Below, one piece after another: positions 24,551 to 32,353 of a stretch of 64,000 nt of DNA (the stretch's first letter is position 1; the number at the start of each line of letters is the position of its first letter). The stretch comes from DATFDN01 sp035685165 (GTDB lineage Bacteria > Pseudomonadota > Alphaproteobacteria > Acetobacterales > Acetobacteraceae), in NCBI GenBank assembly GCA_035685165.1, contig DASRBI010000023.1, positions 1 through 64,000 on the forward strand, read 5' to 3'. Both the position numbers and the translations under genes were made by a program. The notes under the pieces are model-generated. The model was not told where the DNA came from, searched no databases, and was given only the letters and a program-made list of their open reading frames with translations.

Positions 24551-25300
24551 TTGGCTTCTGGGAATATCGACGCACTCAGCCAGTTCGAGCTGCATCCTGC
24601 TCTCGGCGCCGCCGGCGCCTCGCTACACTTCGCCCAGTCGAACCTGATGATGCTGGTCGTCGCGGTGCTGACGCTCGCGCTGATCGTGCTCGGGATGCGC
24701 CCGCGCGCGATGGTGCCGGGCCGCCTGCAGGCCGCCGCGGAGATGATTTACGAATTCACCTATTCGATGTGCGTCGATACGATCGGGCCCGAGGGGCGGC
24801 GCTTTTTTCCCTTCATCTTCACGCTGTTCCTGTTTATCCTGTTCGGCAACTTGATCGGCGTCTTCCCCTATTTCTTCACCTATACAAGCCACATCACGGT
24901 CACGCTCGCGCTGACGCTCGCCGTCATCATCATGGTGACGGTCGTCGGGCTCGCCATTCATGGGTTCCACTGGTTCGGCTACTTTGTTCCCCAAGGCGTG
25001 CCGAAGGCACTGCTGCCGCTGTTAGTGCCGATCGAGGTGCTGTCCTACCTCTCGCGCATCATCTCTCTCTCGGTCCGACTGTTCGCGAACATGATGGCCG
25101 GGCACGTGATGCTGGAGGTGTTCGGCGCCTTCGTGGTGATGCTCGGCGCGGCGGGGCTGCTCGGCATCGTGCCGGCGATCTTCGCCTTCGGCGTGAACGT
25201 GATCCTGATCGGCTTCGAGATTCTGGTCGCCGTGTTGCAGGCCTACGTGTTCGCGATCCTGAGCTGCATCTACCTGCATGACGCTATTCACCTCCATTAG
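24551..25300 (+). CDS. atpB: ATP synthase F0 subunit a
   Basis: A 249-residue membrane subunit that forms the proton half-channels. The essential Arg is in SVRLFANMMAGHVML, and the last helices carry FEILVAVLQAYVFAILSCIYLHDAIH, both characteristic. The start is taken as TTG 24551 with a purine-rich AAGGGGGCGGG before it. The ORF is open further upstream, but that part overlaps atpI. N-terminal FELHP is the usual Acetobacteraceae/Rhodospirillales opening. Confidence 0.93.
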   Translation: MASGNIDALSQFELHPALGAAGASLHFAQSNLMMLVVAVLTLALIVLGMRPRAMVPGRLQAAAEMIYEFTYSMCVDTIGPEGRRFFPFIFTLFLFILFGNLIGVFPYFFTYTSHITVTLALTLAVIIMVTVVGLAIHGFHWFGYFVPQGVPKALLPLLVPIEVLSYLSRIISLSVRLFANMMAGHVMLEVFGAFVVMLGAAGLLGIVPAIFAFGVNVILIGFEILVAVLQAYVFAILSCIYLHDAIHLH

Positions 25301-25372
25301 CCCGTTCAACCCGTGCATTCCGGCGAGCGTGCTCGCTGGGTCGCATCCGTCCGTACAGAAAGGAACAACGAC

Positions 25373-25597
25373 ATGGATCTCGCTTCCGCCAAGAATATCG
25401 GCGCCGGTCTCGCGGTCATTGCGCTTTCGGGTGTCGGCGTCGGTATCGGTCATATCTTCGCCGCGCTGGTGAACTCGGTCGCCCGCAACCCGGCAGCGCG
25501 CGACCGCGTGTTCGGCCTGGCGATCCTCGGCTTCGCGCTGACGGAAGCCGTCGCGCTCTACGCGCTGGTCATCGCCTTCATCATCCTCTTCGTCTGA
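25373..25597 (+). CDS. atpE: ATP synthase F0 subunit c
   Basis: A 74-residue hairpin of two helices. The polar loop is ARNP (38-41) and the proton-binding carboxylate is Glu58 in GFALTEAVALYALVIAF. A Glu, rather than Asp, is normal for alphaproteobacteria. ATG 25373 has a clear AAAGGAA ribosome site. An open extension upstream is not conserved. Confidence 0.95.
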   Translation: MDLASAKNIGAGLAVIALSGVGVGIGHIFAALVNSVARNPAARDRVFGLAILGFALTEAVALYALVIAFIILFV

Positions 25598-25656
25598 TCG
25601 GGCGCCGGATCGGCCGGGCGCCCGTGCGCGTTCCGGCTCGGCGCCGGGGAACCCAA

Positions 25657-26229
25657 ATGCCCCGCTCGCTTCGCCTGACCGCCCTTGGCCTGCTGCTCAT
25701 GCCGACCGCCGCCTTCGCGGAAGGGATGCCGCAGCTCAACTTCAGCAATCCCCTGACCGTCGATCAGGTTGGCTGGGGCGCGGTCATATTCCTTATACTG
25801 TTCCTGCTCTGCTGGCGCTGGGCCTTGCCGAAGGTCGCCAGCGTGCTCGAACAGCGCGCCCACACGATCGCTGCCGATCTCGATACGGCGCGCGCGGCGA
25901 AGGCCGAGGCCGATCGCGCCATTGCGGAGATGAACACCGCCATCGCCCGCGCACGCGCGGACGCGCAGGCCGCTATCAATGCGGCGGTCGAGAAAGCGAA
26001 GCAGGAGGCCGCCGCCCGCTCGGCGACGCTGAACGAGCGACTCGAGGCGCAGCTCAAGGAGGCCGAGGGGCGGATCGCAGCGGCCCAGGCATCGGCCATG
26101 CGCGCGCTTCGCGCGGTCGCTATCGATGCGGCGGACACCCTCATCGCCCGCCTCACCGGCACGGCGCCCGATGCAGCGCGCGTCGAGCGCGCCGTTAGCA
26201 CGTTGCTCGCCGCCCGCGGCCAGCAATAA
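25657..26229 (+). CDS. atpG: ATP synthase F0 subunit b'
   Basis: A 190-residue protein whose first 25 residues (MPRSLRLTALGLLLMPTAAFAEG) look like a cleavable signal peptide. A membrane helix (WGAVIFLILFLLCWRWALP) and a long Ala/Arg/Glu-rich coiled coil (about 70-175) follow. It is the b' half of the b/b' peripheral stalk found in photosynthetic and many other alphaproteobacteria. The signal-like extension sets it apart from the following b subunit. Confidence 0.88.
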   Translation: MPRSLRLTALGLLLMPTAAFAEGMPQLNFSNPLTVDQVGWGAVIFLILFLLCWRWALPKVASVLEQRAHTIAADLDTARAAKAEADRAIAEMNTAIARARADAQAAINAAVEKAKQEAAARSATLNERLEAQLKEAEGRIAAAQASAMRALRAVAIDAADTLIARLTGTAPDAARVERAVSTLLAARGQQ

Positions 26230-26241
26230 AGAGGACGAGAG

Positions 26242-26748
26242 ATGGAGCACGCGTTCTGGACCGACTCCAAGACCTGGGTCGCCATCGCTTTCATCGTCTT
26301 CTTTGTCTTGTTCGGACGCCGCCTGTGGGCGGCGCTCGCCGACATGCTGGACAACCGCGCCAAGCTGGTGCGGGCGGAACTGGAAGAGGCGGCGCGGCTG
26401 CGCCGTGAAGCCGAGGAGATGCTCCGCGAGGCGCGGCTGCGGCGGGATCGCGCGCTCGACGAGGCGCAGCAGATGATCGCAGGCGCGCAGGCCGAAGCGG
26501 AACGCCTCGCCGTCGCCGCGGCGCAAGAGGCCGATGCGGCGGCGCGGCGGCGGGAGCAGATGGCGATTGACCGCATCGCCGCGGCCGAGAAGGCCGCCGT
26601 CGACGAAGTGCGCCTGGCGGCGGCGGAGCTTGCCACCCAGGCTGCGCGCCAGGTGATCGCGGAGGGGCTGAGCGCCGATCAGGACGCGCAGCTCATCGAC
26701 CACTCGATCCGCCAGCTACCCGCCGCTCTGACCGCCCGGGCGGCTTAG
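26242..26748 (+). CDS. atpF: ATP synthase F0 subunit b
   Basis: A 168-residue subunit with one N-terminal membrane helix (FWTDSKTWVAIAFIVFFVLFGRRLW) and a long coiled coil through residue 150. It forms the peripheral stalk with b' and would dock to the delta subunit. It lies 12 nt after atpF' and is the last gene of the F0 cluster. No F1 genes are in the window, as in other alphaproteobacteria with split atp operons. Confidence 0.92.
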   Translation: MEHAFWTDSKTWVAIAFIVFFVLFGRRLWAALADMLDNRAKLVRAELEEAARLRREAEEMLREARLRRDRALDEAQQMIAGAQAEAERLAVAAAQEADAAARRREQMAIDRIAAAEKAAVDEVRLAAAELATQAARQVIAEGLSADQDAQLIDHSIRQLPAALTARAA

Positions 26749-26755
26749 CGGAACT

Positions 26756-26833
26756 CGTCATCGCGAGCCGCCGCGAAGCGGCGGCGCGGCGCTGGACCGC
26801 CACGGCCCCGCTGCGCTGGGCCTCGCGATGACG
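26756..26833. repeat. Palindromic repeat with CGTCATCGCGAG ends
   Basis: CGTCATCGCGAG (26756-26767) and its perfect complement (26822-26833) enclose an inner hairpin, CCGCCGC-GAA-GCGGCGG (26768-26784). It sits between the convergent ends of atpF and yggS and could stop transcription from both sides. Related pieces occur at 6409-6470 and 55695-55723. Confidence 0.75.
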
Positions 26834-26879
26834 ACGCGGCTTTGGCGCCGCGAATTGGGTGCAAGCCCGGCCGGTAAAA

Positions 26880-27581
26880 TCACCGCGCCCCAAAAATTGC
26901 CGTCCCCACCCGCACCATCGTCGCTCCGCAGGCGATCGCCGCCTCGAAGTCGGCCGACATGCCCATGGACAGCTCACGGAGCCCGTGCCGGCGCGCGCAA
27001 GCGGCGAGCCATTCGAAGTGCGGTCTGGGGTCGTCCGCCAAGGGCGGAATGCACATGAGCCCGATCACGAGACCGCCGAATCGGGCGCGGCACCGGTCGA
27101 TAAAGGCATCAGCCTCGTCGCGCGGGATGCCGGATTTCTGCGGCTCCGCGCCGGTGTTGATCTCGATCAGCAGGCGCGGGCGGCACCCTTCCCTCGCCAT
27201 CGCCGCGGCAAGCGCGTCGGCCAGACGGGGCCGATCGAGCGTGTGGATCACGTCAGCAAGCCGCACCGCCTCTCGTGCCTTGTTGGTCTGCAAGCCCCCG
27301 ATCAGGTGCAGCACCAGTCCTGGCGACGCGGGCTTGAGCGCGGTGAACTTGGCGAGTGCCTCCTGCACCCTGTTCTCGCCGAACTCGGCCTGACCGGCCG
27401 CACACGCCGCCGCCACCGAAGCGGCGGGCTTCGTTTTGGAGACCGCGATCAGCCGCACCTGGGCGGGGTCGCGACCCGCGCGCCGGGCGGCCTCGGCGAT
27501 CCGGCGGCGCACGTCCGCCAGCCGGGCGGCGATGCCCTCCGGATCGGCTGCTATAGTTCGTGTGTTCGGAGAGTCGGGCAT
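26880..27581 (-). CDS. yggS: YggS family pyridoxal phosphate-binding protein
   Basis: A 233-residue PLP-binding TIM-barrel protein (PLPBP/YggS). PLP Lys is in VRLIAVSKTKPAASV. Other family motifs are FGENRVQEALAK, LHLIGGLQTNKAREA (usually IGxLQxNK) and LSMGMSADFEAAI near the phosphate site (GATMVRVGTAIFG). It buffers PLP and affects amino-acid metabolism rather than catalysing a reaction. Its ATG at 27581 overlaps the ATG of the divergent ThiE-like gene in one CATG. Confidence 0.9.
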   Translation of the reverse strand: MPDSPNTRTIAADPEGIAARLADVRRRIAEAARRAGRDPAQVRLIAVSKTKPAASVAAACAAGQAEFGENRVQEALAKFTALKPASPGLVLHLIGGLQTNKAREAVRLADVIHTLDRPRLADALAAAMAREGCRPRLLIEINTGAEPQKSGIPRDEADAFIDRCRARFGGLVIGLMCIPPLADDPRPHFEWLAACARRHGLRELSMGMSADFEAAIACGATMVRVGTAIFGAR

Positions 27582-28179
27582 GGACCGCAGGCTTGTAAGC
27601 TGGGCGCGCGCCGTCAAGGCGCGGCGCCGGCCGGGACCGCCACCCCTATGGCTATTTACTGACTCCCGCCGCTTGCCCGACCCGTTCCCGGCCGTCCGGG
27701 CGCTGCCGCCCGGTGGGATCTCCGGGGTCATCTTCCGTCACGATGGAAACGAAGACCGGCTGGCGGTCGGCGTGGCGCTCGCCCGCCTGTGCAGACGCCG
27801 TGGCATCGCCCTGGCCGTCGCGGCGGATGCCGCGCTCGCAGCTAGGCTCGGCGCCGGCCTCCACCTGCGGGATGGGACGCGGCCCGGAGTGCGGCGTCGG
27901 CCTCGGCGTAAGGGGGCCTTCGTCACCAGCTCGGCCCACGGCCCAGCCGCCGTCCGCCGCGCGCTCCATGCCCGGGCCGAGCTGATCTTCATCTCGCCGG
28001 CCTTTGCGACGGCGAGCCACCCCGGCGCGCGCGCACTCGGCCCGCTCCGCTGGAGTCGGCTGGCGCGGATGGCGCGTGGACGCGCCGCCGCGCTCGGCGG
28101 CATCGACGGCGCGGCGCTCCGCCGGCTGCCACGGCATCTCTGCGCCGCCATCGGGGCGATCGGGGCTCTGGCCCCCTGA
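27580..28179 (+). CDS. Thiamine phosphate synthase (ThiE/TenI)-like protein
   Basis: A 199-residue TIM-barrel-like protein. The C-terminal half shows family features (LHLRDGTRPGVRRR, RAELIFISPAFATASHPGARALGPLRW, ALGGIDGAALRRLP), but the N-terminal half and pyrophosphate-binding residues are divergent. True ThiE activity is therefore uncertain; a TenI-like role is possible. ATG 27580 has GGAGAG six nt before it, and the divergent yggS starts on the other strand of the same CATG. No other thiamine genes are near. Confidence 0.65.
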   Translation: MDRRLVSWARAVKARRRPGPPPLWLFTDSRRLPDPFPAVRALPPGGISGVIFRHDGNEDRLAVGVALARLCRRRGIALAVAADAALAARLGAGLHLRDGTRPGVRRRPRRKGAFVTSSAHGPAAVRRALHARAELIFISPAFATASHPGARALGPLRWSRLARMARGRAAALGGIDGAALRRLPRHLCAAIGAIGALAP

Positions 28180-28193
28180 ATTCGTTGTGGCGT

Positions 28194-28325
28194 TGTGGCC
28201 ACACTGTTTCGCCAATACCATGCGAGCCGGGTTCGGACCGTTGCGATGCTGGGTTTGGCCGAGCAATATGCTCGGGAAGGTCGCGCGGAAGCCGAGGCGC
28301 CGTGACGTCCGTCGGAACAAGGAGG
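28194..28325 (+). promoter_or_regulatory. Porin leader with two palindromes and a strong ribosome site
   Basis: The 152-nt leader before the porin carries the perfect palindrome TGTGGCCACA (28194-28203) and the inverted repeat CCGAGCA-ATA-TGCTCGG (28259-28275). Either could be an operator or a 5' RNA hairpin. AAGGAGG at 28319-28325, 6 nt before the ATG, is a perfect ribosome site, in line with high expression. Confidence 0.45.
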
Positions 28326-28331
28326 ATATGA

Positions 28332-29840
28332 ATGCGTAAGCTATTGCTGGCGAGCGCTGCTGTTATCGGGGGGTTCGCGGGCGGTCAGGCGATGGCTCAG
28401 ACTGCCGCCACGGCTCCGCTGCCCCCGACCTGGACCGAGGCGCCGCAGCCGACCGCTCCGAGCGGCATCGCGGCCGCGAACACCAACCTCAGCGCGCAGG
28501 GCTTCTACACCAAGGGCCCGCTGCCGGCTCCGACGCCAGGCAGCATCGTCGTGCGCTTCAATGGCCGCGTGGTGTTCTACGGCTACGCGCTTAGCCAGAC
28601 CGGCGATTCGGTGACAGCCTCCGTCACCACCTACTCGATCAACCAGAGCACCGGCGCGATCACCAAGTCCACGGCTGGCTCGGGCACATACAAGATCCAG
28701 CCGTACGGGACGCTCGGCTACGCCCGCTTCTACCAGGGTGTGGACGGTATGACGACCAGCGGCCTCCGCTACGGCGCTGCGGCCGAAATCCGCGTCCAGA
28801 CCTCGTTCAACGCGGGCGCCAGCGCAACCAGCGGCGGTGCCTCGGGCAGCAATATCGGTTCGGGCAACATCTATCAGGTGACGCCCGGCAGCACCGCGAT
28901 CAACTACACGCCCGGCAACTACCTCTACGTTCGGCGCGCCTTCGCCTATTTGGGCGGCGACTGGGGTGCTATCCATCTGGGCCAGGACGACGGTCCGACC
29001 GGGTTGCTCGATGCCGGCGTCACCACCTTCCAGACCTATAATGACGGTGGCTGGAACGACGACCTGAACGACATCGGCAACGCCACCACTCCCTTGTTCC
29101 CGTTCCCTTCGGGCATCGGCAACGAGTACACGACCTCGAAGGTTGTCTACATGTCGCCGCAGATCGCCGGGTTCGACTTCATGGCGAGCTTCGAGCCTGA
29201 CGACAACACATTGGGCGACTCGCTGTCACCGGGCAGCGCGATTGCGACCACCAATACCATCTCCACCGGCTCGCTTCCGTTCCTGGTCGCTCGCCGCCGC
29301 AACACGGTTGAGGTCGGCGGCCGCTATCAGGGCTCCTTCGGCCCGGCCGGAATCTATGCCTTCGCGAGCTACATGGGGTCCGGGAAGGTTGCGCCGGGTG
29401 CGGCCGGCCTGCCGGCCTATGACGGGCTGAGCGCGTTCTTCGGCGGTCTTGCCGTGAACTTTGGCGGGCTGCGGGTCGGCGGCTCGGTGTTGACGGGGCA
29501 GATGAACAACCAGGTGGCCCTGAAGCCGGAGGGCGCGCCGAATATGAACGCCTATCTGCTCGGCGCGCAGTACACGATGGGACCGCTGACGGTCGGTGCC
29601 TCCTGGCTCGATGTGTGGAGCGCCGGCGCGTGGAGCCCGGTGGTTCAGTCCACCCGGCATGAGTGGGGCCTCAATGTCGGTGGCACCTACGTCTTGGCGC
29701 CCGGCCTGCTCGGCTGGCTGTCTGCCACCTACGGCCAGCGTTACCAGGGCGGCGTGAACTTCATCGGGGTCGGCTCGGCCTCGGACTTCAACAACGTCGT
29801 GTTCCGCGCCATCGCCCTTGGCGGCATGGTTCGCTGGTAA
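28332..29840 (+). CDS. Outer membrane porin
   Basis: A 502-residue secreted beta-barrel protein. The signal peptide is MRKLLLASAAVIGGFAGGQAMAQ. The mature part alternates aromatic and glycine-rich strands (for example RRAFAYLGGDWGAIHLGQDDG and SSKVVYMSPQIAGF-like segments) and ends in NNVVFRAIALGGMVRW, with the C-terminal aromatic residue needed for BAM assembly. It resembles the general porins of Acetobacteraceae/Rhodospirillales. An acidic Pro-rich linker (residues 24-50) is unusual. It is followed by a strong terminator, so it is monocistronic. Confidence 0.88.
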   Translation: MRKLLLASAAVIGGFAGGQAMAQTAATAPLPPTWTEAPQPTAPSGIAAANTNLSAQGFYTKGPLPAPTPGSIVVRFNGRVVFYGYALSQTGDSVTASVTTYSINQSTGAITKSTAGSGTYKIQPYGTLGYARFYQGVDGMTTSGLRYGAAAEIRVQTSFNAGASATSGGASGSNIGSGNIYQVTPGSTAINYTPGNYLYVRRAFAYLGGDWGAIHLGQDDGPTGLLDAGVTTFQTYNDGGWNDDLNDIGNATTPLFPFPSGIGNEYTTSKVVYMSPQIAGFDFMASFEPDDNTLGDSLSPGSAIATTNTISTGSLPFLVARRRNTVEVGGRYQGSFGPAGIYAFASYMGSGKVAPGAAGLPAYDGLSAFFGGLAVNFGGLRVGGSVLTGQMNNQVALKPEGAPNMNAYLLGAQYTMGPLTVGASWLDVWSAGAWSPVVQSTRHEWGLNVGGTYVLAPGLLGWLSATYGQRYQGGVNFIGVGSASDFNNVVFRAIALGGMVRW

Positions 29841-29865
29841 GCACGAGCATCTGGGGTAAACCGGC

Positions 29866-29897
29866 AGCGGCGGGGCATGTCCCCGCCGCTTCTTTTT
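29866..29897 (+). terminator. Intrinsic terminator after porin gene
   Basis: A perfect 10-bp stem AGCGGCGGGG/CCCCGCCGCT with a 5-nt loop (CATGT) is followed by TCTTTTT. It is the clearest intrinsic terminator in the window and closes the porin transcript 26 nt after its stop. Confidence 0.85.
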
Positions 29898-29964
29898 GGG
29901 CGCTTGGCGCCGCCCGTCCAACCCGCTAGAGGGGCGCGGTCCTTTGACGGGAGCCCGGCCAAGA

Positions 29965-30495
29965 ATGTACCGATTCACTGTTGCCGCCGCCTCTCTCGCC
30001 GCGATCGGCCTGATCGCCGGGTGCGGCGCCAACACCCAGCCGCCGCCGCAGATGACCGGGTTTTTCGGCCCTGAACCGGCGCCGCAAAGCGGCACCGTGT
30101 TCGGCGACAACGGGCTCGTGTTCGGAGTAGGCAAGGGGGTCAACCGGAAATCCGATCAGAACGGTGGCGCCGGGCTCGGCGTGAACGCCTATCTCTGGCG
30201 GGGCGCGCTCGACACGCTCTCCTTCATGCCGATCGCCTCGGCCGACCCGTTCGGTGGCACGATCATCACCGATTGGTACTCGCCGCCCAGCGTCACCAAC
30301 GAGCGTTTCAAAGTCAATGTTTTCATCTTCGGCCGCGAGCTGCGCTCCGATGCGGTCCGTATTTCGGTGTTTCGCCAGGAGCTCGAGGACGGCCGCTGGG
30401 TCGATGCGCCGGTCAGCGATGTCACCGTCAGCGACATCGACAACCGCATCCTCGACCGTGCCCGCCAGCTCCGCGCGCAAATCGCGAGCCAATAA
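29965..30495 (+). CDS. DUF3576 lipoprotein
   Basis: A 176-residue lipoprotein. The signal peptide ends in LIAGC, with lipid-modified Cys20. The rest is the DUF3576 domain of alphaproteobacteria (LGVNAYLWRGALDTLSFMPIASADPFGGTIITDWY and ERFKVNVFIFGRELRSDAVRI). Its exact function is not known; the domain occurs in small envelope lipoproteins. There is no Asp after the Cys, so outer-membrane sorting is expected. Confidence 0.88.
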   Translation: MYRFTVAAASLAAIGLIAGCGANTQPPPQMTGFFGPEPAPQSGTVFGDNGLVFGVGKGVNRKSDQNGGAGLGVNAYLWRGALDTLSFMPIASADPFGGTIITDWYSPPSVTNERFKVNVFIFGRELRSDAVRISVFRQELEDGRWVDAPVSDVTVSDIDNRILDRARQLRAQIASQ

Positions 30496-30960
30496 TCTCG
30501 ACGGGTCGCGGGTAGCGAGGCCTCGGTCGTTCAGCTTGGCGCGGAGCGATCGGTGCGTTCGATCCGCATGTACCCAAACGCCCTCACGCGGCGCTGCCAC
30601 GCTCCTGGTGCGGGGCGGGCGTGCAGCACTACCGCGAATTCCCGCGCCGCCATCACCACGAACGCGTTCGCGGAATCATCGTCGCCGAGCGCCAGTACCG
30701 CCTTCGCCGCGTCGGCCCGCCGCAGCACACCCAGAGCGCTGCCGTCGCCCACGACCACGTCGAGCCGGTAAGCACTAGTCCGGCTGTCCGAGCCCCAGGA
30801 TGATCATGGCAGCGGCCACGAGGCCGATGAAGCATCAACCGACCAATTTCCCCTCACCCGGCCGGATGTTGATGCCGCCTGCTTGGCCCGATCCGGCATG
30901 ATTGCAGCAGCAAAAAAACAATCTGATTGTCGTATCTGCGGCAGAGGCAAGGAGATCGAA
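30496..30960. other. Gene-poor gap with minus-strand ORF fragments
   Basis: No secure gene is visible. On the minus strand an open stretch at 30758-30531 (75 codons from a GTG; DGSALGVLRRADAAKAVLA, EFAVVLHARPAPGAW) reads like protein, and just before it another frame ends in FIGLVAAAMIILGLGQPD. They may be halves of a decayed small membrane-associated gene. No family is recognised. Confidence 0.3.
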
Positions 30961-31426
30961 GTGCCACGCGAACCGGCGTTACGGAACGAGTACAAGGCGG
31001 AGGGCGGACGGGCTTTGAGCTGCTCCTGCTTGTCCACCTCTCGCTCGCCGACGATGCCGACCGGGAGCTTGCCAAATTGGGGCGGCATCGGACGCACCGC
31101 CGGGCTCTCTATCTGGTCGAAAGCCGCCCCGGATGGAGCGTCGGCGAGCTCGCGCGGACCTTGCGGCTCACGCCGCAGGCCGTGCAGGCACCGATGCGCC
31201 GGCATCGAAGGTAACTATCTGTGCCAGCGCGGCGACGAAGCCGACCGGCGGACCTGGCGGCTGTCCGTCACGCCAAAGCACCGCGCTGCTCGCGAAATTT
31301 TCTACCGGCCAGTACGACCGCCTCGCCCGCGCCTACCGCGCGGCTGGCGCCGATGCCGTCGCCGGCTTCTTCCGTGTGATGGAGAGCCTTGCTGAGGCGG
31401 GCGATCTGGACAAAACCGTTGGCTGA
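30961..31426 (+). pseudogene. MarR family transcriptional regulator, frameshifted
   Basis: A GTG at 30961 with AAGGAGAT upstream opens MPREPALRNEYKAEGGR. The reading then moves to a second frame (FELLLLVHLSLADDADRELA, RHRTHRRALYLVESRPGWSV, GELARTLRLTPQAVQAPMR: the winged helix), a third near 31200 (IEGNYLCQRGDEADRRTWRLSVT: the wing) and a fourth near 31278 (TALLAKFSTGQYDRLARAYR to the stop at 31426). Together these make a full MarR, but it is broken by about three frameshifts. It directly precedes the amidohydrolase gene, which it may once have controlled. Sequencing error should be excluded. Confidence 0.65.
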
Positions 31427-31466
31427 TCGCCAAGCTTCGGCCCACGGGAAAGGAGCGGGCACGAAG

Positions 31467-32306
31467 ATGATCATCGATTCCCAGGTCCATGCCTACGAAG
31501 CCAACACGAAGCGACGGCCCTGGCACAGCGTGCCGAACTGGCCCGCCCATGTCACCGGCGACGAGATGGTGGCGGCGATGGACAAGGTCGGCGTGGACGG
31601 CGCGATCTTCATCTCCTCCTTTTCGATGTATCGCTACGATGCGAGCTACGCGGTGGAGGTGCAGCGCGCTCATCCCGGGCGCTTCGCCCTCGTCAAGCCG
31701 GTCGATCCCGACGATCCGGCGGTCGCCGACGTGATCGCCGAGTGGAAGAACACGCCGGGCACGGTCGGCATCCGCATCATGCTGCCCAAGGAGGCGGGGC
31801 GCGCGCCGGACGATCCGGGGCTCGCGCGCATCCTGCGCGCTGCCGTCCGCCACGCCTTTCCGGTCAACATGCTCTGCTGGGGCAATCTCGAGGTCGGCAC
31901 GGCACTGATCGACCGATTCCCCGATACGCGCTTCATTCTCGACCATCTCGGCCTCGTGCAGCCGCGCGAGCCCCCCGCGCCACCCGAGCCTTGGGCCGAG
32001 CTGCCGAAGGTGCTCGCGCTCGCCAAGCGCCCGAACGTCGTCATCAAGGTGAGCGGCGCCTGCACCCTGTCGCGCGAACCCTATCCGTTCCCCGACATTT
32101 GGGATCCGCTCGCGCGCGTGTTCGACGTCTGGGGCTTCGAGCGGTGCCTATGGGGCACCGACTGGACCCGCGCCCATGCCGTCGTCGGCTACGAGCCCGC
32201 CGTGCGCGCGTTCCTGGAAACCGACCGGTTGAGCGCGAGCGAGCGCGCGATGCTCATGGGCGGCGCCTGCGCCAAGGCTTACGGCTGGACGCCGGGAAAG
32301 AAGTAG
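31467..32306 (+). CDS. Amidohydrolase family 2 protein
   Basis: A 279-residue metal-dependent TIM-barrel hydrolase. MIIDSQVHAYEANTKRRPWH opens the barrel, and FILDHLGLVQPR and CLWGTDWTRA (Asp ligand) follow. This group includes 2-pyrone-4,6-dicarboxylate lactonase-like and aromatic gamma-resorcylate-type enzymes. The first motif has only one His (QVH), as in other lactonase-like members. The start ATG 31467 follows AAGGAG. It follows the MarR pseudogene. The substrate is unknown. Confidence 0.8.
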   Translation: MIIDSQVHAYEANTKRRPWHSVPNWPAHVTGDEMVAAMDKVGVDGAIFISSFSMYRYDASYAVEVQRAHPGRFALVKPVDPDDPAVADVIAEWKNTPGTVGIRIMLPKEAGRAPDDPGLARILRAAVRHAFPVNMLCWGNLEVGTALIDRFPDTRFILDHLGLVQPREPPAPPEPWAELPKVLALAKRPNVVIKVSGACTLSREPYPFPDIWDPLARVFDVWGFERCLWGTDWTRAHAVVGYEPAVRAFLETDRLSASERAMLMGGACAKAYGWTPGKK

Positions 32307-32353
32307 CCGCTAGCGCCAGAATCAACCGCGGCAGCACCGCCAGGATGGCGCGC

